Positions 27,388 through 36,219 of a stretch of DNA of 64,000 bases are shown in pieces. The notes beneath the pieces are model-generated. The model made no database searches and was not told the origin of the DNA. It saw only the letters and a program-made list of their open reading frames with translations. Source of the stretch: Ectopseudomonas alcaliphila (GTDB lineage: Bacteria > Pseudomonadota > Gammaproteobacteria > Pseudomonadales > Pseudomonadaceae); contig NZ_FNAE01000007.1 in NCBI RefSeq assembly GCF_900101755.1, positions 1 through 64,000 of the forward strand. Reading direction: 5' to 3'. The translations under genes were made by a program, and so were the position numbers. The stretch's first letter is position 1. Every line of letters starts with the position of its first letter.

Positions 27388-28668
27388 TCAGAGCACGACG
27401 CTGGGCAGCCACAGCGAAATGGCAGGGATGTAGGTAACGGCCATCAGCACGGCGAACAGCGCGATGTAGAACGGCAGCAGCGCCTTCACGGTGTTTTCGA
27501 TGGTGACCTTGCCGATCGCGGCGCCAACGAAGAGTACCGCACCTACCGGTGGCGTGATCAGTCCAATACCGAGGTTGACCAGCATGATCATGCCGAAGTG
27601 CACCGGATCGACGCCGAAGGAGGTCACCACCGGCAGCAGAATCGGGGTGAGGATCAGGATCAGCGGCGCCATGTCCATCAGCGTGCCCAGCACCAGCAAC
27701 ATGAAGTTGACGCACATCAGGATCACGTAGCGGTTGTCCGAGAAGGTCAGGAACGCAGTGGTGATCTTCGACGGAATCTGCATCAGGGTCATGATGTAGC
27801 CGAAGCTGGCGGCGAAGGCGATGAGGATCATCACGATCGACAGTGTGCGCACCGTGCGGTGCAGCATCTTCGGCAGTTCACGCCACTTGTAGTCGCGGTA
27901 GATGAACATGGTCACGAAGAACGCCCAGACCACCGCGACAGCCGCCGATTCGGTGGCGGTGAACACGCCACTGAGGATGCCGCCGAGGATGATGAACATG
28001 GTCATCAGGCCCCACAGCGCTTCCACGCAGATCTTCAACGCCTGGCGTAGCGGAATCACTTCGCCCTTGGGGTAGTTGCGCTTCTTGGCGAACCACAGAC
28101 ACAGCGTGGCCAGGGTTACGCTCATCAGCAGACCCGGGCCGATACCGGCCACGAACAGCGCGGCGATGGATACGGTGCCACCGGCCGCCAGCGAGTAGAT
28201 CACCGAGTTGTGGCTGGGCGGGGTGAGCAGCGCTTGTACCGAACCGGAGACGGTGACGGCGGTGGCGAACTCACGCGGATAGCCCTTCTTTTCCATTTCC
28301 GGGATCAGCACCGAGCCGACCGAAGCGGTATCAGCCAGGGATGAGCCGGAGATGGCGCCGAAGAAGGTCGAGGCGGTGATGTTGACCAGTGACAGGCCGC
28401 CGCGGACGAAGCCGATCAACACCCCAGCAAACGCCACCAGGCGCCGGGCCATGCCACCTTCGGCCATGATCGCGCCGGCCAGGACGAAGAACGGAATGGC
28501 CAGCAGGGAAAATTTGTTCACGCCACCGGCGATCTGGATCATCACCGCGTGCAAGGGGATATCGATCCACCAGGCGCCGATCAGTGCGGAAACGCCAAGC
28601 GAATAAGCAACGGGGACGCGTAGCAGGATAAGGACAATGAAACTGCCCAAAAGAATGGCGGCATCCAT
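27388..28668 (-). CDS. TRAP transporter large permease (DctM-like)
   Basis: A 426-residue TRAP large membrane subunit with about twelve helices, the sodium-driven channel part of a tripartite uptake system. Family landmarks include FGAISGSSLADTASVGSVLIPEM and TPPSHNSVIY. It begins directly after the small permease stop. With the binding protein and uronate enzymes upstream, it most likely imports glucuronate/galacturonate. Confidence 0.93.
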   Translation of the reverse strand: MDAAILLGSFIVLILLRVPVAYSLGVSALIGAWWIDIPLHAVMIQIAGGVNKFSLLAIPFFVLAGAIMAEGGMARRLVAFAGVLIGFVRGGLSLVNITASTFFGAISGSSLADTASVGSVLIPEMEKKGYPREFATAVTVSGSVQALLTPPSHNSVIYSLAAGGTVSIAALFVAGIGPGLLMSVTLATLCLWFAKKRNYPKGEVIPLRQALKICVEALWGLMTMFIILGGILSGVFTATESAAVAVVWAFFVTMFIYRDYKWRELPKMLHRTVRTLSIVMILIAFAASFGYIMTLMQIPSKITTAFLTFSDNRYVILMCVNFMLLVLGTLMDMAPLILILTPILLPVVTSFGVDPVHFGMIMLVNLGIGLITPPVGAVLFVGAAIGKVTIENTVKALLPFYIALFAVLMAVTYIPAISLWLPSVVL

Positions 28669-29196
28669 TTATGCGGCCTCCTTGGAATCTTCGCAGTTCT
28701 CGTAGTCGACGACGCGGCGCTTATGTTGATCGCCGTACAGCAGTTGTTCGATGACGAACAGGAGGGTGATGAAACCGCCCACCGGGATTGGCATGTAGCT
28801 GATGCCGACGCGTACCGAGGGCAGGGTGCTGAGGTACTGGTTCCAGGTCGCTACGCAGAGCTTGTAACCCCAAATCAGCATGAACAGTGCGATGCCGCCC
28901 ATGATCAGGCGCACGAACAATGTGATCAGCGGTGCCAGTGCTTGTGGCAGGCGATCGGTCAGTGAGGTCACAGCCATGTGGGCACCCGCACGGTAGCCAG
29001 CAGCGGCACCGATGAAGGTGAACAGCACCATCAATAGCACTGAAATAGGCTCGGGCCAGCCCAGTCCTTGACCCAGCACGTAACGGCTGAATACGCCCCA
29101 GGGGATAATCAAAGCCATGATCACGATCGCCAGGCCGGCGGTCGCGATACAGGCACGGTAGATGGCGTCATTGACGCCCAGAACCAGGTTTTTCAT
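28669..29196 (-). CDS. TRAP transporter small permease (DctQ-like)
   Basis: A 175-residue TRAP small membrane subunit with four predicted helices. The conserved GLGWPEPISVLLMVLFTFIG and AGYRAGAHMAVT regions are visible. It pairs with the large permease encoded immediately downstream. Confidence 0.92.
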   Translation of the reverse strand: MKNLVLGVNDAIYRACIATAGLAIVIMALIIPWGVFSRYVLGQGLGWPEPISVLLMVLFTFIGAAAGYRAGAHMAVTSLTDRLPQALAPLITLFVRLIMGGIALFMLIWGYKLCVATWNQYLSTLPSVRVGISYMPIPVGGFITLLFVIEQLLYGDQHKRRVVDYENCEDSKEAA

Positions 29197-29255
29197 GAGA
29201 CTTCACCGGTTGCGCGGCGCAGGCGAGGTGCCGGCGCCGCGCGCTTGCGCGTGGA

Positions 29256-30230
29256 TTACTGAACGGCTTCGATACGCTGAATTAGTTCAACGAACTGCGC
29301 GCCGTACTTCTCACGAACCGGGGCGGTGGCGTCGTAGAAGGGCTTGGTATCGACTTCGATGAATTCGACGCCTTCAGCCTTGAGTTTCTCTACGCTGCTG
29401 GCGCTTTTCTCGTCCCACAGTTGGCGCTCTTCCAGTTGCGCTTCCTTGGCCAGTTTCTTGACCAGTTCCTGCTGTTCTGGCGTCAGCTTGTTCCAGGTGG
29501 TCTTGGACATCAGCAACGGCTCGGGCAGGATCAGGTGGTGGGTCTGGGTGTAGTACTTGGCGGAGCGGAAATGGTTGTGCTCGAGCAGGGTGGGCGGATT
29601 GTTCTCGGCGCCGTCGATCACGCCGCTCTGCAGGGCGCTGAAGATTTCCCCGGTGTCCATGGCGATGCCGTTTGCACCCATGGCGTTGAGGGTGTCGATG
29701 AACAGCGGGTTGCCCATTACGCGGATCTTCATACCTTTTAGGTCTTCGATGCTGCGTATCGGCTTCTTGGTGTAGAGGCTGCGGCTGCCGCCGTCCATCC
29801 ATGCCAGACCGACCATGTTGAAGTCGGAGTTGGTGATGGCGTCGAGGATTTCCTGGCCGATCTCACCGTCGATGATCTTGCGCATGTGGTCGACGTCGCG
29901 GAACACGAATGGCATGTTGAAGACGTTGGTGGCCGGAACCACCGAACCGACCGAACCGAGGCTGACGCGGGTCAGCTGCACGGCGCCGATCTGGGTCTGC
30001 TCGATGACTTCCTTCTCGGAACCGAGCACACCACCGGCGAACATGCGGGATTTGATCTCGCCGTTGGTGGCCGCTTCCAGCTTCTTGCCGAGGTTTTCCA
30101 TGGCGACTACGGTCGGGTAGCCAGCGGGATGGATTTCGGCGATTTTCAGGGTCGTCTCGGCCTGTACGAAGGAGGACAGACCGAGCGCTAGCGGAAGTGT
30201 GGCGAGAAGCAACTTGCGTTTGAGGTTCAT
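29256..30230 (-). CDS. TRAP substrate-binding protein (DctP-like)
   Basis: A 324-residue periplasmic binding protein. Signal peptide residues 1-24 (cleavage after VQAE) precede the DctP fold. The conserved Arg (IRVMGNPLFI) that binds the ligand carboxylate and the MDTGEIFSALQSGVIDGAEN segment are visible. Uronate specificity is inferred from its operon with udh and an UxuL-type lactonase. A run of AAC triplets just before the ribosome-binding site is a Crc/Hfq-type CA motif. Confidence 0.93.
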   Translation of the reverse strand: MNLKRKLLLATLPLALGLSSFVQAETTLKIAEIHPAGYPTVVAMENLGKKLEAATNGEIKSRMFAGGVLGSEKEVIEQTQIGAVQLTRVSLGSVGSVVPATNVFNMPFVFRDVDHMRKIIDGEIGQEILDAITNSDFNMVGLAWMDGGSRSLYTKKPIRSIEDLKGMKIRVMGNPLFIDTLNAMGANGIAMDTGEIFSALQSGVIDGAENNPPTLLEHNHFRSAKYYTQTHHLILPEPLLMSKTTWNKLTPEQQELVKKLAKEAQLEERQLWDEKSASSVEKLKAEGVEFIEVDTKPFYDATAPVREKYGAQFVELIQRIEAVQ

Positions 30231-30245
30231 GCGGAAAACTCCGTC

Positions 30246-30256
30246 TTGTTGTTGTT
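30246..30256 (-). promoter_or_regulatory. Crc/Hfq CA motif before dctP
   Basis: On the minus strand AACAACAACAA lies 16 bases before the dctP start, next to the ribosome-binding site. The AAnAAnAA pattern is where Hfq and Crc block translation during catabolite repression in Pseudomonas. Confidence 0.6.
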
Positions 30257-30306
30257 GGTGAACAGCAGTGCAGTCCGGTACCGCGAGCGGCCCGGGGTGA
30301 GTCGGA

Positions 30307-31182
30307 TCAGGGTTGGAACGCGGGCTCCTCGATCCCGCACACGCCGGCCTGCAGGGCGAACACGCCGCCGGCCAGTGGCTGCTCGGAGAGATCGCCGCCG
30401 GGGCGGATCGAGGTGACGAACAGGGTGTCCAGATTGGCCCCGCCGAAGGCGCACATGGCAGGCTTCTTGACCGGTACGGCGAGCGAGCGATCCAGGCGAC
30501 CGTCGGGGGTGAAACGGTGGATCAGCCCTTCGTCGTTGCCGCAGATCCAGTAGCAGCCGTCGACGTCCATGGCCGCGCCGTCCGGGCGACCCGGGTGCTG
30601 CTTCATGTCGATGAACAGGCGACGATTGTGCGGCGTGCCGCTATCGATGTCGTAGTCGAAGGCCCAGACGCTTTGTACGCTCGGGTGCGAGTCGGAGAGG
30701 TACAGGGTGCGGCCATCGGGGCTGAAGGCCAGGCCGTTGGGCACGATGAAATCGTCGAGCACTTGCTGCAACTGGCCGTCGTAGCGATACAGCGCACCGA
30801 CGCGAGCGCCTTGGGCCATGTCCAGCAGCATGGTGCCGGCCCAGAAGCGGCCCTGGCGGTCACAGCGACCATCGTTGAAACGCATTTGCGGGCGGGCATG
30901 TTCGACCGGCGCAAGGCGCTCGCTCTGTACGCTGCCATCGTCTTGCGGGCGCAAGTGGAAGATGCCGCTCTGCATGCCGGCGATCCAGCCGCCGGCGGGA
31001 TGCATGGCGATGCAGGCGAGCATCTCGTCGGTCTGCCAGCTCTGCGTCTGGCCATCGGCCGCGGACCAGCGGTGCAGGCGGGCGGCAGGGATGTCGGCCC
31101 AGTAAAGAGCCTGTTCGGCAGCGTTCCACACCGGGCTTTCACCCGTGGCGTTGCGCGCATCGACAATCAGTTCGGCTGTCAT
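30307..31182 (-). CDS. SMP-30/gluconolactonase family lactonase, UxuL-type
   Basis: A 291-residue six-bladed beta-propeller of the SMP-30 family. The metal ligands are recognisable: Glu in ATGESPVWN, Asn in VPNGLAFSPDG, and Asp in LYLSDSHPS. Between udh and a TRAP transporter, such enzymes (called UxuL) hydrolyse the aldaro-lactone formed by uronate dehydrogenase to galactarate or glucarate. The function is inferred from fold and context. A CA motif (AACAACAA) precedes its start. Confidence 0.87.
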   Translation of the reverse strand: MTAELIVDARNATGESPVWNAAEQALYWADIPAARLHRWSAADGQTQSWQTDEMLACIAMHPAGGWIAGMQSGIFHLRPQDDGSVQSERLAPVEHARPQMRFNDGRCDRQGRFWAGTMLLDMAQGARVGALYRYDGQLQQVLDDFIVPNGLAFSPDGRTLYLSDSHPSVQSVWAFDYDIDSGTPHNRRLFIDMKQHPGRPDGAAMDVDGCYWICGNDEGLIHRFTPDGRLDRSLAVPVKKPAMCAFGGANLDTLFVTSIRPGGDLSEQPLAGGVFALQAGVCGIEEPAFQP

Positions 31183-31198
31183 GGCAGTGGCGCTCTAC

Positions 31199-31208
31199 TT
31201 GTTGTTAT
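31199..31208 (-). promoter_or_regulatory. Crc/Hfq CA motif before the lactonase gene
   Basis: On the minus strand ATAACAACAA lies 16 bases before the start codon, overlapping the presumed ribosome-binding region. Confidence 0.55.
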
Positions 31209-31234
31209 GGCTTGGGGTGGTCGCGGTGCGGTAT

Positions 31235-32062
31235 TCAGTCGTCGCCGAACGGGCCGGCGGCAACGAAGGCGCCGCCCTGGTAGATGCGTGCCGGGTCGTC
31301 GGCGGCCGGCATGGGCTGCGCTTCGATCTTGTCGCGGAAGACTTCCGAACTGTCCTTGGGCTTGAAGCCCAGGTGCGCGGCCTTGCTGTTGTCCCACCAC
31401 ACATCGCGGTTATCCGACATGCCGTAGACCACGGTGTGGCCGACGTTCGGGGTGTACAGGCAGCGTTCGAGCAGGTGGGTAAGGTCGTCGTAGCTCAGCC
31501 AGGTGCTCATCATGCGGCGGTTGGCCGGCTCGGGGAACGAAGAGCCGATGCGGATGCTGACGGTCTCGATGCCGTAGCGATCGAAGTAGAAGCTGGCCAT
31601 GTCCTCACCGTAGGACTTGGACAGACCGTAGTAGCCATCCGGGCGACGCAGGCAGTTGGCGTCGAGGTGCTCGTCCTGCTTGTAGAAACCGATGACGTGG
31701 TTGGAGCTGGCGAACACCACGCGTTTCACGCCGTGGCGGCGGGCCGCTTCGTAGACATGGAACACACCACAGATGTTGGCGCCGAGGATTTCTTCGAACG
31801 GGCGCTCGACCGAGACACTACCGAAGTGCAGGATGGCATCGACGCCTTCGATCAGTTGATGCACGGCGGCCTTGTCTGCCAGATCGCAGCGCACCACTTC
31901 TTCGTGGGGGCCGGCAGCAGGGGCCATCTCGCCGATGTCGGACAGGCGCAGGATGTTGGCATAGGGGCGCAGGCGTTCGCGCAGTACCTTGCCCAGTCCG
32001 CCGGCAGCGCCGGTCAGCAGCAGGCGATTGAAGGGGCGCAGTTCGCTGGAGATCGTGGTCAT
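31235..32062 (-). CDS. udh: Uronate dehydrogenase
   Basis: A 275-residue NAD-dependent SDR-fold enzyme that oxidises D-glucuronate and D-galacturonate to the aldaro-lactones, the first step of the oxidative uronate pathway. The Rossmann motif LLTGAAGGLGKVLRERLRPY and catalytic YGLSK match the characterised P. syringae enzyme closely. ATG 32062 (MTTISSEL) is chosen on protein similarity; the longer frame upstream contains the operator. It is the first gene of the udh-lactonase-dctP-dctQ-dctM operon. The downstream dehydratases for glucarate or galactarate are not in this window. Confidence 0.95.
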   Translation of the reverse strand: MTTISSELRPFNRLLLTGAAGGLGKVLRERLRPYANILRLSDIGEMAPAAGPHEEVVRCDLADKAAVHQLIEGVDAILHFGSVSVERPFEEILGANICGVFHVYEAARRHGVKRVVFASSNHVIGFYKQDEHLDANCLRRPDGYYGLSKSYGEDMASFYFDRYGIETVSIRIGSSFPEPANRRMMSTWLSYDDLTHLLERCLYTPNVGHTVVYGMSDNRDVWWDNSKAAHLGFKPKDSSEVFRDKIEAQPMPAADDPARIYQGGAFVAAGPFGDD

Positions 32063-32085
32063 GGCGGGGCCTGGACTCTTGTTGC

Positions 32086-32096
32086 TTGTTGTTATT
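32086..32096 (-). promoter_or_regulatory. Crc/Hfq CA motif in the udh leader
   Basis: On the minus strand AATAACAACAA followed by GCAACAAGA lies 23 bases before the udh start. It is the third such motif in this operon. Confidence 0.5.
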
Positions 32097-32101
32097 GGTT
32101 T

Positions 32102-32121
32102 GTCATACGTTGTCGTATGAC
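32102..32121. promoter_or_regulatory. Palindromic operator upstream of udh
   Basis: GTCATACG-TTGT-CGTATGAC is a perfect 8-bp inverted repeat. An 18-base window agrees at 14 positions with the inverse of the second site at 32364-32376 and its flanks. It sits just upstream of the udh leader, consistent with a repressor site for the uronate operon. Confidence 0.65.
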
Positions 32122-32363
32122 TTGCATCGATTATCAGCAGCAACCCAGGCAATGTCAACGTGACAGTGGTGGGAAATTGAGCCCTGTCCTGTGCATGCCA
32201 CTGAGCTGGTGCAGCCTGTTAAGTGTCCACAGCTGGTCAGTGAAACTCCAGCTCGGTAGGCTCTACTCCGGTAATTTCTGGTGTTCGCACAGCGTATTCG
32301 GAAAATGCGCTGCTGGCTTCAGGCAGGTACTGCGCCGGCATTCTCGAGGCGTATGTGACTAAA

Positions 32364-32376
32364 GTTGTATGACAAC
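32364..32376. promoter_or_regulatory. FadR/GntR-type operator upstream of the lacI-like gene
   Basis: GTTGT-ATG-ACAAC is a perfect palindrome that fits TNGTNNNACNA, the general FadR-subfamily operator. It lies about 60 bases before the LacI-like start codon. Confidence 0.6.
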
Positions 32377-32437
32377 GTATCTCGATCAAGGTGAAGTGCC
32401 TCCTTGTGCAAGGCACTCGAGTGACTGGAGGCGTGAC

Positions 32438-33463
32438 ATGGGCAGGAAACCTGCGGGAATCCGCAGCAGTGCGGCCCCGACCCTGATCGATGTCGCCAGG
32501 GTGGCGGGGGTGTCGCCGATCACCGTATCGCGGGCACTGGGTCGCCCCGAAGTGGTCACCGATGCCACACGCAAGCGCGTGCTGGAGGCGGTACGGGCGA
32601 CCGGCTACGTGCCCAACCTCGCAGCGGGCTCTCTGGCGTCCAGTCGCAGTCGATTGGTGGCGATCTTCCTGCCGACCATTGCCAACTCGATTTTCGCCGA
32701 CACCGTGCAGGCGCTGACCGACCGGCTGGCAGCTGCTGGCTACCAGACCCTGCTGGGTCTCACCGGTTACAGCCCCGAGTAGGAGGAAGCCTTGCTCGAG
32801 GCGGTGCTGGGCCGCCGGCCGGACGGCATCGTGCTGACCGGCACCGAGCACACTCGGGCTAGCCGTGAGCGCCTGGCGCGGGTCGGTATCCCGCTGGTCG
32901 AGGCCTGGGATCTGTGCGAGCACCCGGTGGACATGCTGGTCGGCTTTTCGCACGAGGCCGTGGGCCAGGCGGTGGCGCGCTATCTGATCGGCAAGGGCTA
33001 TCGCCGGGTCTCGGCGGTGGGCATCGATGACCCGCGTGGTATGCGCCGTTATCGCAGTCTGGTCGGCGCGCTGCAGGGGCACGTGACGGCGCCGGTTGCA
33101 GCGCAGATTCTGCCTGCGCCGGCGACCTTGGCGGTCGGCCGCGAAGGCCTGGCGCGTCTGCTGCAGGAGGATGCGGCCGGCGAAGTGGTGGTCTGCAGCT
33201 CCGATACGGTGGCGCAGGGGGTGATAGCCGAGGCGCTCAGCCGTGGCCTGCGCATTCCTGAAGAGCTGGCGGTGATGGGCTTCGGCGACCTTTCCAGCGC
33301 GGCGCATACCCATCCGCCGCTTTCCACCGTACGGGTGGACGGAGCGCGTATCGGCTGCGCCATTGCCGAAGCGCTGCTGGCGCGTATTGCTGAACCAGCG
33401 GCTGCGCGTCAGCCGCTGCGAATGGACGTGGGCTTCGAGCTGATCGAGCGCAGTAGCGCCTGA
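32438..33463 (+). pseudogene. LacI-family regulator interrupted by an in-frame TAG
   Basis: A LacI/GalR-type regulator whose frame is open from ATG 32438 to the stop at 33461-33463, except for one amber codon at 32780-32782. The first part (114 codons) has a complete helix-turn-helix (TLIDVARVAGVSPITVSRAL) and hinge; the second (about 225 codons) is the complete ligand-binding domain. The reading frame is unchanged across the stop, so one base change (for example CAG to TAG, after YSPE) explains it. AGGAGG overlaps the stop and sits five bases before an in-frame TTG at 32792, so the effector domain might be made by re-initiation. Divergent from udh, it was probably the local uronate regulator. 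Either a real mutation or a sequencing error. Confidence 0.85.
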
Positions 33464-33483
33464 TTGTCGAGAGGTGCAGCACC

Positions 33484-34242
33484 TCAATTGCCCGCCGATA
33501 CGCCGCGATCAATGGCCAGGTCTGCCCCGGTGATGGACCGCGCAGCGGGTTGGCAGAGGAAGTGCACCAGCTCGGCGACTTCGGCGGGCTGGATTAATGC
33601 TGCGCGCTCGCCTTGAGGGTACTTGGCGAGCAGGTCTCGGTAGTACGCCTCGGGATCACCGCCACCATAGTGCTCAGCCTGGAAGCGCAGCATGGGCGTA
33701 TCGATGTCGCCGGGCGATACCGTGTTGCAGCGCACGCCGAAGGGCGCGAGATCCAGCGCCAGCGCCTTGCTCATCAGCGTGACGCCACCCTTGCTCGCGC
33801 AATAGGCCGCCGCGTTGCGGTTGCCCTGGCGGCCGGCATCGCTGGAGATGTTGACGATCGAGCCTTGTGCAGCCTTGAGAGGGGGAATGGCCGCCGCGCA
33901 CATGAAGAAGCTGCCTTTGAGGTTGACGTCCAGCACGATGTCGAAATCTTCTTCGCTGAAGTCCTCGACCTGTCCCTCGCGCCAGACGCCAGCGGCATTG
34001 ACCAGTGCGTCGATGCGGCCGAGCGTCTGCACGGCTTCAGCCACTATGCGCTGGCAATCGGCCGGTCGGCGTATGTCGCCGGGGCAATAGCCCGCCAAGT
34101 GTTCCGCGTCACCCAGAGCGCGCAGTGCCTCGCCGTCCAGATCGGTGGCGAATACGCGCCAGCCCGACGCTCTGAAACGCCGCACCAGAGCCTGACCCAC
34201 TCCGCCGCACGCGCCGGTTATCAATACGACTGGTTCGATCAT
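33484..34242 (-). CDS. SDR-family oxidoreductase
   Basis: A 252-residue classical short-chain dehydrogenase: cofactor motif TGACGGVG, NAAG motif (LVNAAGVW), catalytic Ser (VNISSD) and YCASK. An Asp after beta-2 (FATDLDG) favours NAD(H). It resembles sugar or polyol dehydrogenases and FabG-like enzymes. Its location next to the uronate genes suggests carbohydrate oxidation, but the substrate is unknown. Confidence 0.87.
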   Translation of the reverse strand: MIEPVVLITGACGGVGQALVRRFRASGWRVFATDLDGEALRALGDAEHLAGYCPGDIRRPADCQRIVAEAVQTLGRIDALVNAAGVWREGQVEDFSEEDFDIVLDVNLKGSFFMCAAAIPPLKAAQGSIVNISSDAGRQGNRNAAAYCASKGGVTLMSKALALDLAPFGVRCNTVSPGDIDTPMLRFQAEHYGGGDPEAYYRDLLAKYPQGERAALIQPAEVAELVHFLCQPAARSITGADLAIDRGVSAGN

Positions 34243-34336
34243 CGATGTTGTCCTTTATTGCAGGCCGGGCGTAGTCGGTCGCATCGCTGGTGTAGATGGA
34301 TGAAGCCCCGTCGAGCGGCAGAGCGTTTGCTGCAGC

Positions 34337-35116
34337 TCAGGGTGTCTTGTTCTCCATGAGGCAATTACCGCCATCGACCACCAGCACTTCGCCGGTCACG
34401 TAGCTCGCTTCCGGCGAGGCCAGAAAGGCTACTGCGGCGGCGACTTCCGCCGGATGGCCCGAGCGGCCGATTGGTGTGTAGCCGCCAGCGATGCGCTCAT
34501 CCTCGGTAGAGGACTCGGTGGCGATCCAGCCGGGGGCCACGCTGTTGACTGTGATGCCATCGCGCGCGACCTCGAGTGCCAGGCCCATGTTCAGCCCCAC
34601 CATTGCGGCCTTGGCTGCACTGTAGGCGGCTTCACCGCGATTGCTGCCACGGGTGCCGGTCGTGGAGCTGATCTGTACCACCCGCCCATAGCCTCTGGCG
34701 CGCATGCCGGGCAGCACGGCGCGGGTCAGCAGGAAGGCCGTGGTCAGGTTGCGGTTCAGCGCCAGGTTCCATGTGGCCAGGTCGGTATCCACCACCTCGG
34801 AGAAGGGCTCCGGGCTGCCCTGCATGGACATGCCGGCGTTGTTGACCAGGATATCGATCCGCCCCCAGAGCGCTTCGGCCCATGCCACCAGGGTGTTTAC
34901 CTGGCTTTCATCGGTGAGGTCGGCGATGCGCCCTTCGGCCTCGAATCCTTCGCCGCGCAGTTGCGCCACGCGGTCGAACAGGCGCGCGCTGCTGGCGCTG
35001 ATGATGAGTTTCACCCCGTTCTGGCCGAGCCTGCGGGCGATGGCCATGCCGATGCCGTGTTCGCTGCCGGCACCACTGATCAATGCCACCTGGCCCTGCC
35101 ACTGTGCATTCGTCAT
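34337..35116 (-). CDS. SDR-family oxidoreductase
   Basis: A 259-residue short-chain dehydrogenase with ISGAGSEHGIG at the cofactor site, NNAGMSM, catalytic Ser in QISSTTG and YSAAK. ATG 35116 is preceded by GGAGATCGTG. It is divergent from a LysR regulator (35304), which probably controls it. The 94-base gap to the other SDR downstream is compatible with one transcript. Substrate unknown. Confidence 0.87.
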   Translation of the reverse strand: MTNAQWQGQVALISGAGSEHGIGMAIARRLGQNGVKLIISASSARLFDRVAQLRGEGFEAEGRIADLTDESQVNTLVAWAEALWGRIDILVNNAGMSMQGSPEPFSEVVDTDLATWNLALNRNLTTAFLLTRAVLPGMRARGYGRVVQISSTTGTRGSNRGEAAYSAAKAAMVGLNMGLALEVARDGITVNSVAPGWIATESSTEDERIAGGYTPIGRSGHPAEVAAAVAFLASPEASYVTGEVLVVDGGNCLMENKTP

Positions 35117-35303
35117 CACGATCTCCTTCGATCCATTGGATGCGAGCCAGATTAAGGCGCACCCAGATGATCGTAAAAGACAGCTATCGTCAGATTTTCT
35201 GATAACGTCCTTCGGCTCGTTTCGGTGATCAGCAGCTGGGCCGGGCGGATTTTCTGTCGCTCGCCTATGTTGGCGAAAAATCACATCAGGAATTCTGAAA
35301 GCC

Positions 35304-36209
35304 ATGGCGTTTTCCAGCGATTCTCTCGCGATCTTCCTTGCCGTGCTGGATGGCGGTTCCTTTTCTGCCGCCGCGCGCAGGCTTGGCCGTGTGCCCTCCG
35401 CTGTCAGCATGGCGATCGCCCAGCTGGAGGCGGAGCTGGATCTGCTCCTGTTCGACCGCACCACGCGCAAGGCATTGCCTACCGCCGCCGCGCTGGCGCT
35501 CGAACCACAGGCTCGCCAGGTGATCTGCCAATTGAATCTGCTGGATGCTCAGGCGCTGCAATTGCACAAGGGGCTCGAGCAACGCTTGAGCATCGCGATT
35601 GCCCCGGAGTTGCTGACGGGGCGCTGGAGCTTGCCCTTGGCCACGCTAGCCGAGGAGTTTCCGGGGTTGGAGGTCGAAGTGCGTTCGGCTACCCAGACCG
35701 ACGCAGTACGCATGCTCCACGAAGGTACTGTGCAGTTGGCGGTGATGTTCGAGCGGCCAGGCAACGATGAGCGTGAATCTTTTCTCGAGGCGGGCAGCCA
35801 ACTGCTGTTGGCGGTTGTTTCACCACAGCATGCGCTGGCTCAGGAACGCAATCTGTCCGTGCGTGAAGAGCTGTTGGCGGAGCAGCGGCAGATCATGGTC
35901 GCCTCGGGCCGGCCTGACGGTGCGGACCCGCGCATGCTGCTGTCGCGACGGATCTGGCTGACCGACAGCTATCTGGCCACCCTGGACTTCGTCCAGGCCG
36001 GTCTGGGCTGGGCCTATCTGCCACAGCCCCTGGCGCAGCCGCTCATCGTTGCCGGTGCCATCACCGAAGTGCGCTTCAACAATATGACGAGCCGGCTGCG
36101 GCTGTGGGTGGACGTGATCTGGATGAAATCTCGACCGCTCGGCCTGGGAGCGCGGCGTTATCTCGAGCTGATGCGCCAGGTGTTCAGGGATGAGCCACCC
36201 AGAGCCTGA
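35304..36209 (+). CDS. LysR-family transcriptional regulator
   Basis: A 301-residue LysR regulator: winged helix-turn-helix at about 5-62 (FLAVLDGGSFSAAARRLG, then VPSAVSMAIAQLEAEL) and a periplasmic-binding-like effector domain from about 90. It is transcribed away from the SDR gene at 34337-35116 with a 187-base shared region, the standard arrangement of LysR with its target. Confidence 0.92.
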   Translation: MAFSSDSLAIFLAVLDGGSFSAAARRLGRVPSAVSMAIAQLEAELDLLLFDRTTRKALPTAAALALEPQARQVICQLNLLDAQALQLHKGLEQRLSIAIAPELLTGRWSLPLATLAEEFPGLEVEVRSATQTDAVRMLHEGTVQLAVMFERPGNDERESFLEAGSQLLLAVVSPQHALAQERNLSVREELLAEQRQIMVASGRPDGADPRMLLSRRIWLTDSYLATLDFVQAGLGWAYLPQPLAQPLIVAGAITEVRFNNMTSRLRLWVDVIWMKSRPLGLGARRYLELMRQVFRDEPPRA

Positions 36210-36219
36210 TAATCCTGCC

